From NCBI GenBank assembly GCA_964625335.1, contig CAZVBE010000033.1, positions 1 to 17,442 of the forward strand: a stretch of DNA of 17,442 nt. The letters are read 5' to 3'. The position numbers and the translations under genes were made by a program. This document shows positions 1-7,705 of this stretch, in pieces. How positions within the stretch are numbered: the first letter of the stretch is position 1; every line of letters starts with the position of its first letter. Source of the DNA: CAZGUG01 sp964625335. Its GTDB lineage: Bacteria; Bacillota; Clostridia; Ch29. The notes under the pieces were generated by a model that had not been told where the DNA came from, ran no database searches, and saw nothing but the letters and a program-made list of their open reading frames with translations.

Positions 1-5
1 TTAAA

Positions 6-23
6 CAGTGGCAAAAACCACTG
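6..23. repeat. Short perfect inverted repeat upstream of first gene
   Basis: CAGTGG (6-11) and CCACTG (18-23) are perfect reverse complements around a 6-nt A-rich loop. No T-run follows on the + strand, so it is not an obvious terminator of an upstream gene. It lies about 40 nt before the first start codon and could be an operator or the 3' end of a leader structure beginning outside the window. Function unknown. Confidence 0.4.
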
Positions 24-62
24 ATAAAGTAACTATACTAATTGTACAAGGAGGATATAATT

Positions 63-557
63 ATGAGTAAAAAATACCTAATCAAGGCTTGTCCCGTACT
101 GATACTGCTTTTATCGGTTTTAATTGTTGGAGGCTGCAGTCAGCCGGCCGGAGGTACAGTTCCCATGGAGGAATGGAGCATAACCGTTGAAGTTGTCGGA
201 GGAGAAACAATTGAATTTACCAGCGAGGACGCACTGGAAATGGGACCTGTTGAAGTGAAAGTAGCGGAAAAGGATAAGGATACTACAAAGGAAGAAGAGT
301 TGTGGACCGGAGTTTTACTTAAGGACATACTGGAGTTTGCGGGAGCCGGCGAATACTCAGTAGTATCGGTGGAAGCATCCGACGGCTACGCAAGGGAATA
401 TGATCCCGAACTGGTAAACAGCGAAGGTACAGCTCTTGGCTGGAGTTGCAACGGAGAGCTTCTGGGCGAGGAGGATGGATTAGTAAAACTGGTTGTTGAC
501 GGCAAAGGCTCAAACTGGCAGATCAAACAGGTCGCCAAGATAGTGGTTATTCCATAA
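63..557 (+). CDS. SUOX-fold (molybdopterin-binding-like) lipoprotein
   Basis: Predicted surface lipoprotein of 164 aa. The ATG at 63 is chosen because AAGGAGG (48-54) sits 8 nt upstream; an in-frame TTG at 42 lacks this support. Residues 1-24 are a signal peptide ending in a lipobox (V-G-G-C25). The mature part resembles the sulfite-oxidase-type molybdopterin-binding fold (Oxidoreductase_molyb family): 'WTGVLLKDIL' matches its f-GV-L-dlL motif, followed by 'SDGYAREYD' and 'CNGELL' as in the nGepL strand. Only the later half of the fold is present, and the Cys of true sulfite oxidases that ligates Mo is not in its usual place; the single mature Cys after C25 lies in 'GWSCNG'. A binding rather than catalytic role is therefore likely. 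The FecCD-type permease starts 9 nt downstream. Two further SUOX-like domains occur in the same operon. The family call is fairly firm; the ligand is unknown. Confidence 0.75.
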   Translation: MSKKYLIKACPVLILLLSVLIVGGCSQPAGGTVPMEEWSITVEVVGGETIEFTSEDALEMGPVEVKVAEKDKDTTKEEELWTGVLLKDILEFAGAGEYSVVSVEASDGYAREYDPELVNSEGTALGWSCNGELLGEEDGLVKLVVDGKGSNWQIKQVAKIVVIP

Positions 558-565
558 ATAATGCC

Positions 566-1573
566 ATGATAAAGAAACTGACAGCAGCAGGATTGATTGC
601 AGCCCCGTTATTACTGATATTTTTATCACTTTTCATAGGCAGGTATCCATTGACGATAGGTGAAGTTGTAAGCGTTCTGGGCGTTAAGGCCGGATTTCCC
701 GGCTTCGACTCCCTTCCCATACATGTAAATGTTGTATGGGACATACGATTTCCCCGGGCTATCCTGGGGGCCTTTGTGGGGGGCAGCCTTGCGGTAAGCG
801 GTGCAGCCTTTCAGGGTCTTTTCAGGAATCCCCTGGTAAGCTCCGGAGTGCTGGGGGTTAGCGCCGGTGCAGGGTTCGGGGCTTCAATGGCAATCATTCT
901 GTTTGGCGGCGATACTTTTTTAGTCTATGTTTTTGCTTTTTGTTTCGGAATTCTTGCGGTGGTTTTAAGCTATGTAATAGGTACCAATTATACTTCTACT
1001 CCCACCATAATGCTTGTTTTGGGAGGGGTGGTGGTGTCGTCTATATTTTCGTCCCTGGTTTCTTTACTGAAATATATTGCCGATCCCTACGAGCAGCTTC
1101 CCAGTATAGTTTTCTGGCTTATGGGGAGTATGGCGTCGGCCAGATTCAGGGATATTGCTATTTCTGCGATACCCATGTGGGTGGGAATGGCAGGTCTTGT
1201 TGCAATGCGGTGGCGGCTTAATATCCTTTCAATGGACGACAGGGAGGCCCAGGCCCTGGGGGTAAACATAATCTTTGTAAAGGGCCTTGCAATCCTGTTT
1301 GCTACGCTGGCGACCGCCGGTGCGGTATGCGTAAGCGGGATAATCGGATGGGTCGGGCTTGTTGTGCCCCATATGGGAAGGATGCTGGTGGGCAACGACA
1401 ATACAATACTGGTGCCTACATGTTTATCCATAGGAGCGGGCTACTTAATTCTGGTGGATAATGTGGCAAGGACCCTAACCGGTTCAGAAATACCACTGGG
1501 GATTTTGACTTCAATAATAGGAGCGCCATTTTTTGTATATCTCCTTAAGAAAACCAAGGGACGGGGATGGTAA
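566..1573 (+). CDS. FecCD/BtuC-family ABC transporter permease
   Basis: Integral membrane permease of 335 aa, the usual length, with about ten hydrophobic segments. Family hallmarks are visible: 'SGAAFQGLFRNPLVSSG' followed by 'LGVSAGAGFGA' (about residues 77-107), and the region before the last helices, 'VSGIIGWVGLVVPHMGR' (about 255-271), which contacts the ATPase in BtuCD. The family (type II importers) moves siderophores, cobalamin, haem, and in some cases molybdate or tungstate; the sequence does not show which applies here. No strong ribosome binding site precedes the ATG at 566, so coupling to the gene ending at 557 is likely. It forms a complete transporter with the next two genes. 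Confidence 0.93.
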   Translation: MIKKLTAAGLIAAPLLLIFLSLFIGRYPLTIGEVVSVLGVKAGFPGFDSLPIHVNVVWDIRFPRAILGAFVGGSLAVSGAAFQGLFRNPLVSSGVLGVSAGAGFGASMAIILFGGDTFLVYVFAFCFGILAVVLSYVIGTNYTSTPTIMLVLGGVVVSSIFSSLVSLLKYIADPYEQLPSIVFWLMGSMASARFRDIAISAIPMWVGMAGLVAMRWRLNILSMDDREAQALGVNIIFVKGLAILFATLATAGAVCVSGIIGWVGLVVPHMGRMLVGNDNTILVPTCLSIGAGYLILVDNVARTLTGSEIPLGILTSIIGAPFFVYLLKKTKGRGW

Positions 1574-1576
1574 TGC

Positions 1577-2383
1577 ATGTCAATAATAGAGGTAAAAAAA
1601 ACGTCCTTTTCCTACGGACATCAGAGAGTGCTGGAAAATATCGACCTCACGGTTAATGAGGGAGAAATATTCTGCCTGTTCGGGCCCAACGGCTGCGGCA
1701 AGACCACCCTTATACAGTGCCTGCTGGGCATACTTAGGCCCAGCGCAGGTACAATAAAGCTCAGGAGCAGGGACATAAGGAATATGAAGACCGTTGAAAT
1801 CGCCAGGGAACTGGCATATATACCCCAAATCCACGAAAAACCCTTTCCCTATAAGGTTATTGACGTGGTGCTGATGGGCAGGGTGTCCTATACCGGTCTG
1901 TTCTCGCTGCCAAAGAAAGAGGACAGAAAAACAGCCGAGGAGGCCCTGGAGATGGTTGGCATGCTAGAATTCAGGGATAAGCCCTATACTCAGATTAGCG
2001 GCGGGGAGACACAGCTTGTTATGGTGGCACGGGCTCTGACCCAGAAGACGCCTGTCCTTATTATGGATGAACCGACTGCGCACCTTGATTTCAGAAACGA
2101 ACTGACTTTTTTGGAAACCATTGTCCGCCTTGTTAGGGACACAAAAATCACAGTGGTGATGGCAACCCATTTCCCGAACCACGCCTTTTATTTTGAGAAC
2201 TCCAGCACCAAATCACAGGTTGCTCTGATGAATGATAGAATGTTTTATGCCCAGGGCACGCCGGATGATGTCCTGACCGAGCTTAATATGTATAATATTT
2301 TCAATATAAAGTCAAAACTCATATCCCATGAGTGGGAAGGGGAGAGCTTTAAACAGATCTTTCCTATAAGAACCTATGGATAG
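1577..2383 (+). CDS. FecE/BtuD-family ABC transporter ATPase
   Basis: Cytoplasmic ATPase of 268 aa powering the adjacent permease. Visible motifs in order: Walker A 'GPNGCGKTT' (36-44), Q-loop Gln84 in 'AYIPQ', signature 'ISGGE' (140-144), Walker B ending D164-E165 in 'LIMDEPT', and switch His198 in 'MATHFP'. All catalytic residues are present. The C-terminal tail, about 60 residues beyond the switch, is typical of this family and ends in a short extension of unknown role. The gene starts three bases after the permease stop codon and 21 nt separate it from the binding-protein gene, consistent with one transcript. Confidence 0.94.
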   Translation: MSIIEVKKTSFSYGHQRVLENIDLTVNEGEIFCLFGPNGCGKTTLIQCLLGILRPSAGTIKLRSRDIRNMKTVEIARELAYIPQIHEKPFPYKVIDVVLMGRVSYTGLFSLPKKEDRKTAEEALEMVGMLEFRDKPYTQISGGETQLVMVARALTQKTPVLIMDEPTAHLDFRNELTFLETIVRLVRDTKITVVMATHFPNHAFYFENSSTKSQVALMNDRMFYAQGTPDDVLTELNMYNIFNIKSKLISHEWEGESFKQIFPIRTYG

Positions 2384-2404
2384 TATTCCTGAAGGGGGAG
2401 TTTT

Positions 2405-3508
2405 ATGGAAAGCTTTGGCAACAGATTCATAGTTGGTATAATTCTGATATCGATAATTCTTACCGGCTGCGGACAAAACGGAACGCAGGGTGTATCCGGC
2501 GCACCGGAAGAGGTACCCGGTTTTTATATAACCGACAGTTTCGGCAGGGAAGTTTTTATTCCGGATGAGGTTCAAAACATCGCCTGCCTGTATTCCTTTG
2601 CGGGCTATGCTGTAAGCCTTCTGGGCAGGGGGGAAGACCTGGTTGCGGTGCCTGACGGCCTGCAGAGGGATGTGATGCTTATGGAGATAGTACCGCAGGT
2701 GGAGAAGGCGGCGGTCCCGAGGAAATCCGGAAAGATAAACATAGAAGAGCTGCTCAGGCAAAAACCTGATATTGTAATAATAAGAGGGGATACCGCTCAT
2801 GATGAAAAAGAACTGGAGCAGCTTGATAAGGCAAACCTGACCTATATTGTGGTTGATTATACAAACATAGAAGAACAGCAGCAGGCCATATCCATCATTG
2901 GAGAATTAATCGGACGCCCGGAGCAGGCAAAAGCCTTCAACGATTATTATAACGACATCATTAAAAAAGTCGGTGATGTTGTGACCGGCATGCCCGAAGG
3001 CGGGCGGGCAAGGATGTACCATTCGGAAAACCAGGCGCTTAGGACAATACACAATAGCGCGCTGCCTGCTGACTGGTCAAGGGCGGCGGGGGTAATTAAC
3101 GTATCGGTGGACGAAAAGCTTAATCTGGTGAATAACGACTATTATGCTTCGCTGGAACAGGTTCTGCTGTGGAATCCGGAGGTCATAATAGCCAATGAAA
3201 ACACCGCGGTGAAGTATATTCTTGGAAACCCTCAGTGGTCGGGTATAAAGGCGGTGCGAGAAGGAAGGGTATACCAACTCCCCCAGGGTATATCCCGGTG
3301 GGGGCACCCGGGTTCGGTGGAAACGCCGCTGGCCATCCTATGGACTGCAAAGATGGTGTACCCGGAATTATTCGAGCATATCGACATGAAAAGCGAAGTC
3401 GAATACTTCTATAAAGAGTTCTTCGGCTACCAACTGTCAGCGGAAATGATAGAGCAAGTTTTAAACGGTGAGGGTTTAAGAATGCCAAAGGGGGAGGTGC
3501 AGGGTTGA
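2405..3508 (+). CDS. FecB/BtuF-family periplasmic-type binding lipoprotein
   Basis: Extracytoplasmic ligand-binding lipoprotein of 367 aa. Residues 1-21 form a signal peptide with lipobox L-T-G-C22. The mature chain begins 'ITDSFGREVFIPDEVQNI', the standard opening of class III (two-lobed, helix-linked) binding proteins, then contains 'INIEELLRQKPDIVII' and ends the fold with 'YQLPQGISRWGHPGSVETP', a segment common in homologues from anaerobes, including those proposed to take up metal oxyanions or corrinoids. AGGGGGAG (2393-2400) precedes the ATG. The gene overlaps the next one by 4 nt (TTGA). Ligand not determinable here; cobalamin, a ferric chelate, molybdate/tungstate or a pterin are all possible. 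Confidence 0.92.
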   Translation: MESFGNRFIVGIILISIILTGCGQNGTQGVSGAPEEVPGFYITDSFGREVFIPDEVQNIACLYSFAGYAVSLLGRGEDLVAVPDGLQRDVMLMEIVPQVEKAAVPRKSGKINIEELLRQKPDIVIIRGDTAHDEKELEQLDKANLTYIVVDYTNIEEQQQAISIIGELIGRPEQAKAFNDYYNDIIKKVGDVVTGMPEGGRARMYHSENQALRTIHNSALPADWSRAAGVINVSVDEKLNLVNNDYYASLEQVLLWNPEVIIANENTAVKYILGNPQWSGIKAVREGRVYQLPQGISRWGHPGSVETPLAILWTAKMVYPELFEHIDMKSEVEYFYKEFFGYQLSAEMIEQVLNGEGLRMPKGEVQG

Positions 3509-4254
3509 GAATACTTGTTTGTATAGACGATACCGACAATCTTGATAGTAAAGGCACCGGCGCCCATGCCCTCGGTATTTCTGGAAAAATATTGGCACAA
3601 AAATTAGGGATGCCCAAATTCATATCCAGGCATCAGCTTTTTGTGCACGATGACATACCCTATACGTCCCACAACAGTGCAATGTGCTTTGCGGTAGACG
3701 GTGTGAAAAGCGAAGACATAATAAGTATAAAAGAACTGTGCATAGACTATTTGGAAAAGGAAAGCGCCGGGGGATCCGACCCGGGGCTGTGCATTGTGGA
3801 ACTGGAAACGTTAAAGGATGAGAAAGAGCTTATACGGTTCGGCAAAAAGGCCAAGGCAAACGTTCTTACAAAAAAAGAGGCCTATGAGATGGCGGTAAGG
3901 CTGGGTATCCATTTAAGCGAGCACGGCGGTACCGGAGGAGGGGTAATAGGAGCCCTTGCCGGAGCGGGCCTAAGGCTGGACGGAAACGACGGGCGTATCA
4001 AGGGTAAATACTTTGTTGGGTGTCAGAATGAAGTGTTAACGGCAGATGAAATACTTCGAAGGACAAATATAAGTGAAATAAGAGAGGAAAATGGCGGGGT
4101 TCTTGGAGGGCAAGAAAGAATACGGTTGGGTGAAAAGGTAAAGGCAGTGCTTCTGGACGGCAGGATTGTGTTGCTTGTTGAAAGAACTGAAGAAACCACG
4201 AAAGGTCGTGCAATATGGGAAACCATACCAAAGCCCAAAGTAAGGAAATATTAG
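3505..4254 (+). CDS. TiaS-like (tRNA-Ile2 agmatinylcytidine synthetase N-terminal) protein
   Basis: Cytoplasmic 249-aa protein resembling the kinase (TCKD) and following portion of archaeal TiaS, without its OB-fold and zinc-ribbon tRNA-binding tail. Evidence: N-terminal 'VCIDDTDNLDSKGTG' (acidic IDDTD motif that binds Mg-ATP in TiaS), 'PYTSHNSAMCF' (TiaS has P-Y-x-T-x-x-N-x-A), and 'EHGGTGGGVIGALAGAGL' (the GGTGxGVIGAL motif). In archaea TiaS phosphorylates C34 of tRNA-Ile2 and couples agmatine; bacteria use TilS/lysidine instead, so a tRNA role is unlikely here. Translation starts at TTG 3505, overlapping the stop of the binding protein, with GGGGGAGG just upstream (3489-3496 region), indicating tight coupling to the importer. 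I infer phosphorylation, or phosphorylation-dependent amine transfer, on the imported ligand. Family resemblance strong; reaction unknown. Confidence 0.8.
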   Translation: MRILVCIDDTDNLDSKGTGAHALGISGKILAQKLGMPKFISRHQLFVHDDIPYTSHNSAMCFAVDGVKSEDIISIKELCIDYLEKESAGGSDPGLCIVELETLKDEKELIRFGKKAKANVLTKKEAYEMAVRLGIHLSEHGGTGGGVIGALAGAGLRLDGNDGRIKGKYFVGCQNEVLTADEILRRTNISEIREENGGVLGGQERIRLGEKVKAVLLDGRIVLLVERTEETTKGRAIWETIPKPKVRKY

Positions 4255-4287
4255 GTCCGGTCAATATGATATCGGAGAGTGACGGCA

Positions 4288-4848
4288 ATGACCTTTAGAA
4301 AATTTTTATCCCGTTTTTCAATGTTTGATCTGGTGGTTATAGCAATGATGGCATCCTTGGGAGTGGCCATAAAACCCGTGGTGGTACCCTTAACCCATAT
4401 AATTACTGGTCCTTTGTATATCCCCGGTGGAGTTATAGCCGGCGGGTTCTATATGATGTGGATAGTTTTGGGTGCAGGACTTGTAGGGAGATTAGGAACC
4501 GCAACGCTAATTTCCACTGTCCAGGCTATTATGGTAATATCCATAGGCATCTTTGGCACCCACGGTATAATGAGTCTAATAACCTATATACTGCCGGGAC
4601 TTGCTGTTGACCTGGTGCTTTTTGTTTCCCGGCACCGGGGCTGCTGTCTGGGCTGCTGTTTTGTTTCGGGAATTGCCGCAAATATAAGCGGCACCTTTCT
4701 TGTAAACATTGTGTTTTTCAGGCTGCCACTCATACCGCTTGTCCTTAGCCTTAGCAGCGCGGCCCTGTCAGGGGGATTAGGAGGTATTATCGCCTACAGC
4801 GTTATAAAACAGTTCAGGAAGTTTAGTATAGGGAACCTGGGGAATTAG
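4288..4848 (+). CDS. Candidate ECF transporter S (substrate-binding membrane) component
   Basis: Membrane protein of 186 aa with about six hydrophobic segments, the size of ECF S components. The ATG at 4288 is preferred over GTG 4279 because GGAGAG (4274-4279) then lies 8 nt upstream. The opening 'FSMFDLVVIAMMASLGVAI' (short amphipathic stretch, then helix 1 with Ala-rich face) and 'GPLYIPGGVIAGGFYMMWI' resemble S components of the YkoE/HmpT-like kinds, which carry thiamine- or pterin/corrinoid-type vitamins, but I cannot assign a substrate. The S identity is supported mainly by context: the two ECF ATPases and T protein follow in the same operon (6864-9098). An unusual pair 'GCCLGCCF' lies near residue 120. 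The next gene starts 4 nt after the stop. Confidence 0.68.
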   Translation: MTFRKFLSRFSMFDLVVIAMMASLGVAIKPVVVPLTHIITGPLYIPGGVIAGGFYMMWIVLGAGLVGRLGTATLISTVQAIMVISIGIFGTHGIMSLITYILPGLAVDLVLFVSRHRGCCLGCCFVSGIAANISGTFLVNIVFFRLPLIPLVLSLSSAALSGGLGGIIAYSVIKQFRKFSIGNLGN

Positions 4849-4852
4849 GGAG

Positions 4853-6358
4853 GTGGAGAGGATTAAGAGGAGAATACTTATAGGCAGTCTTGCCCTTGTT
4901 CTGTTGGCTTTTATCCTCGGAGCGTGTCAGTTAAGGCCTGGGAGTACGGATGCGTTGCAAGGATTTGTCCCGGCCTTTGAGGTAACCGGGGACGTGGAGC
5001 AGCCCCTGCTGATCAGCACCCTGGAAGATTTTTCTGATTCAGGCTTGGAACGAAACGAAAAAACAGGCAAAACTGTCAGTTTGGGCGAGATTATATCAAA
5101 AGCGCTGCCGACGGCAGAAACATACAGCGTGCTGTTTATAGGGGATGACGGCCTTACGGCGGAGGTGGAAGGAAATAGCACTAACGACTGCCATATAACC
5201 TTTTCGGAGCAAAACGCCTGGGAGGCGGTAAACCCAAAGCACCCGGTCAGCAGCAATATAAAAAGGATAAAGGAGATTGTTGTGGTTACATCAGAAGAAA
5301 GTGCTCCTTTGGGGCTTAACATAATAAAGAAGGATAGAAATATAAAGCTTGTTACGCGCGGTGGCCTGAAAAAAACCGCAATGCTTGATTTTCCTATATT
5401 TGAGGGCAGGTCAACCATAGAACATGACGGAAAAGAGAACTGGACCAGCATTTATACCCGAAGGAAAATGGCCCCGATAAAAGACCTGGTGTGTTTATCA
5501 GAAGGTGACATACCCATGGCAGTGGCAAGGGACGGTTCTCAAAGCATTATTGACTGTGACGGATTTCTGGAACTTAAGAAAAACAGCATTGACTATGTAT
5601 TCCCCAACCTGAAGGACAGGATGGAGGACGTGGCCGGTATAATCATCGACCCGCCCGGGGCGAGCAATATGGATGCTTACCACGATGCCGTACATTTCCT
5701 GGACAAAGACGAGGATGTGCTTATTATAGTACTGGACGGTTTTGGCTATCATCAGTACAGCCATGCCGTTCAGAACGGCTACGCACCGTTCCTTGGGAGC
5801 ATCGCCCCTGCTAAAATGGCATTTTCGGTGTATACTCCGGTAACAAATGCGGGACTGGCGGCTCTTCTTACCGGCAGACCCCCATCTGAGAACGGAGTGC
5901 ATACTCGGAAGGAAATGGACGTTCTTACCCCTTCTATATTTGCGCATGCGGATCAAAGAGGCAAGAGCGCAGTTATGGTGGAGGGGAATATAAAGATTTT
6001 AAACCTGGAGATTGAACCAATTCTTAATATAGACAAAAATTCCAACGGAAGTACCGACGACGAGATAAGGGATAAAGCCCTTAAAAGAGTGAACGAGGGT
6101 TGCAACCTTATGGTGGTGCATTTTCACGGTATTGACGACAGCGGGCACAGCTACGGCGACCTGTCTTCCGAAACGATGGAAAGGATAAAGCTGACTGACG
6201 GCTATGTAAAGGAACTAATTTCCCGTTGGAGCGGAAAGGCTGTAATAACAGCCGACCACGGTATGCACTCCTTACCAGAGGGAGGCAGTCACGGTGAATT
6301 CAGGTATGAGGACATTATTGTACCCTATATTATTTGTGAAGGGGAGGGAGACAGATGA
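4853..6358 (+). CDS. Lipoprotein: SUOX-like domain fused to alkaline-phosphatase-superfamily hydrolase
   Basis: Surface lipoprotein of 501 aa. Residues 1-24 are a signal peptide with lipobox L-G-A-C25. Residues about 40-150 ('FEVTGDVEQPLLISTLEDF', 'VSLGEIISKAL', 'DGLTAEV') look like a divergent SUOX-type fold, the second in this operon. Residues about 290-500 are a metal-dependent hydrolase of the alkaline phosphatase/phosphodiesterase superfamily: first metal Asp295 in 'VLDGFG', likely nucleophile Thr331 in 'YTPVTNAG', D428 and H432 in 'GIDDSGH', and D468-H469 in 'TADHGMHS'. The set is intact, so phosphoester or phosphodiester cleavage outside the membrane is likely. The GTG start at 4853 has an AGGG only 2 nt upstream and is poorly spaced; coupling to the preceding stop at 4848 probably compensates. 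It ends in an ATGA overlap with the next gene. Confidence 0.8.
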   Translation: MERIKRRILIGSLALVLLAFILGACQLRPGSTDALQGFVPAFEVTGDVEQPLLISTLEDFSDSGLERNEKTGKTVSLGEIISKALPTAETYSVLFIGDDGLTAEVEGNSTNDCHITFSEQNAWEAVNPKHPVSSNIKRIKEIVVVTSEESAPLGLNIIKKDRNIKLVTRGGLKKTAMLDFPIFEGRSTIEHDGKENWTSIYTRRKMAPIKDLVCLSEGDIPMAVARDGSQSIIDCDGFLELKKNSIDYVFPNLKDRMEDVAGIIIDPPGASNMDAYHDAVHFLDKDEDVLIIVLDGFGYHQYSHAVQNGYAPFLGSIAPAKMAFSVYTPVTNAGLAALLTGRPPSENGVHTRKEMDVLTPSIFAHADQRGKSAVMVEGNIKILNLEIEPILNIDKNSNGSTDDEIRDKALKRVNEGCNLMVVHFHGIDDSGHSYGDLSSETMERIKLTDGYVKELISRWSGKAVITADHGMHSLPEGGSHGEFRYEDIIVPYIICEGEGDR

Positions 6359-6867
6359 AAAAGACAGTAATGATAGTGGTGGTAATACTGGTGCTGGTGG
6401 TGGGGATAACCGCCTACATGAACCGGGGAGACCTGGACGCCAAGCAGTCAAGCCAGCAGGACGCATATGTAATAATTAAGTCGGGAGGAAGCGAAGTGGC
6501 AAGGATTGATCTGGAGCAGCTGCAGGGTATGAATGTTGCGGATGTGGAAGCCAACCTGAAAAGAAGCGGCAAGGACCCGGAAAAGCACGCCTATACAGGT
6601 GTTTTACTTAAAGAAGTATTGAAGGCGGCAGGGGCCGACACCACCGGTAAGGACACAGTTGTAATGAAGGCAGTGGACGGGTACACATCGGCCATAGGAA
6701 TGGATGAGGTTCTTGAGGAAGATAACGTATATCTGGTGTATGAAATAGACGGGCAGCCACTGGGTACCAAGGAAGAAGGCGGCAGCGGGCCGCTGCAGGT
6801 TATACTGGCCAAGGATCCCTTCAGCCAGAGATGGTGCAAATTCGTGATGGAGATTGACCTGCAATGA
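6355..6867 (+). CDS. Membrane-anchored SUOX-fold protein
   Basis: 170-aa protein with one N-terminal membrane segment (about residues 4-21) and no lipobox, so it is probably tethered outside the membrane. The rest again matches the later half of the SUOX/molybdopterin-binding fold: 'YTGVLLKEVLKAAG', 'AVDGYTSAIGMDEVL', 'LVYEIDGQPLG', then 'GPLQVILAKDPFSQRWCKFV'. The Mo-ligating Cys loop of sulfite oxidase is absent; one Cys (in 'QRWCKF') sits near the C-terminus, elsewhere than in the first copy. The start overlaps the upstream stop (ATGA) and the end overlaps the ATPase start (ATGA), so it is translated in step with the ECF module. It may be an accessory ligand-presenting subunit of that transporter, which is inference. 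Confidence 0.75.
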   Translation: MKKTVMIVVVILVLVVGITAYMNRGDLDAKQSSQQDAYVIIKSGGSEVARIDLEQLQGMNVADVEANLKRSGKDPEKHAYTGVLLKEVLKAAGADTTGKDTVVMKAVDGYTSAIGMDEVLEEDNVYLVYEIDGQPLGTKEEGGSGPLQVILAKDPFSQRWCKFVMEIDLQ

Positions 6868-7550
6868 TAATGCCCCTTGAAGTGCATGACCTGTGGTATG
6901 GCTACCCCGGCGGCAGAGAAGATGTCCTGAAAGGTGTAAACCTTGCCGTGGGATCCGGTGAAGTCCTGGCAGTGGTGGGCTTAAGCGGCAGCGGTAAAAG
7001 CACCCTCTGTTATTGTATGAGTGGCATTGTGCCCCACATTTATTCCGGTAAGCTAAAGGGTACTGTGCTAATAAACGGAACGTCCACTACTGGAATGAAG
7101 ATACCCGAGATTGCGACCAAACTGGGGATAGTGTTCCAGGAGCCGGATACGCAGCTTTTTTCGCCCACCGTTGAGGACGAGGTCGCCTTTGGCCCGGAAA
7201 ACCTGTGTCTTTCAAGGGGTGAGATTGGTGACAGGATACAAAGAGCATTAAAACAGGTTGGGATGGAGGACTTCCGCTTCAGCAATCCCTATCAGCTATC
7301 TGGTGGACAAAAGCAGCTTATTGCGCTGGCTTCAGTTTTAAGCCTTGACCCGGAGATACTGATATTCGACGAGGTCATGTCCCAGATAGACGAACAGGGG
7401 AAGACTGCTATAAAAAAGGTTATAGCCGGGCTTAAGAACCGGGGAAAAACAATTGTTATGATTGAGCACGACTTTGGAAACCTTGATGTGGCCGACAAGG
7501 TGCTGCTTTTGCGGGATGGTATGCTGTACCCCTTTGAGGGGAGTTTGTAG
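6864..7550 (+). CDS. ECF transporter ATPase (EcfA, first copy)
   Basis: 228-aa energy-coupling-factor ATPase. Motifs: A-loop Tyr in 'WYGYPGG' (11-17), Walker A 'GLSGSGKST' (39-47), Q-loop Gln92 with the ECF-typical 'FQEPDTQLF', signature 'LSGGQ' (145-149), Walker B ending D169-E170, and switch His202 in 'IEHDF'. After the catalytic Glu the usual Pro is Val ('FDEVMSQID' instead of DEPT-type), a mild oddity. It is shorter at the C-terminus than EcfA proteins of about 270-280 aa. It overlaps the upstream gene by 4 nt and is followed, after an unusual 150-nt gap, by the second ATPase. Confidence 0.9.
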   Translation: MIMPLEVHDLWYGYPGGREDVLKGVNLAVGSGEVLAVVGLSGSGKSTLCYCMSGIVPHIYSGKLKGTVLINGTSTTGMKIPEIATKLGIVFQEPDTQLFSPTVEDEVAFGPENLCLSRGEIGDRIQRALKQVGMEDFRFSNPYQLSGGQKQLIALASVLSLDPEILIFDEVMSQIDEQGKTAIKKVIAGLKNRGKTIVMIEHDFGNLDVADKVLLLRDGMLYPFEGSL

Positions 7551-7695
7551 GCATATATTTTATGGCTCCATGGAAGCCCGCCTACGCGAAAATGCTATTT
7601 GAGGAATGGAGACACACCTTGAAGTCTCAATAACAGAGCCCGATTAAGGAACGTATTCTTAATCTTAAGGCAAGTTGGCTGTCATATTAGGGGGT
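7551..7695 (+). other. Unexplained spacer between the two ECF ATPase genes
   Basis: A gap of about 150 nt inside an otherwise overlapping operon. It has stop codons in all three + frames, and its longest open stretch (7562-7633, 23 codons) has no ribosome binding site. It contains small inverted repeats: GAGAC/GTCTC near 7611-7630 and ATTAAG/CTTAAT near 7643-7664. I recognise no known RNA family. It could be an RNA processing or regulatory element, or the scar of a lost gene or small insertion. Confidence 0.4.
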
Positions 7696-7705
7696 ATGAA
7701 AAATA
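7689..7705 (+). promoter_or_regulatory. Ribosome binding site and disputed start of second ECF ATPase
   Basis: AGGGGG lies at 7689-7694. The ATG at 7696 is only 1 nt further on and leads, through AAAAA (7699-7703), into a short frame that stops at TGA 7723-7725 after nine codons. The frame of the ATPase has no ATG, GTG or TTG between its upstream stop (7697-7699) and 7757, but has ATA at 7703, which is 8 nt from the G-run. Removing one A from the A5 run would join ATG 7696 to the ATPase frame. Confidence 0.55.

Noticed and set aside
3505..4254. Assigning a tRNA-modification function to the TiaS-like gene
   Set aside because: The tRNA-binding C-terminal domains are absent, bacteria normally use TilS, and the gene is coupled to a transporter.
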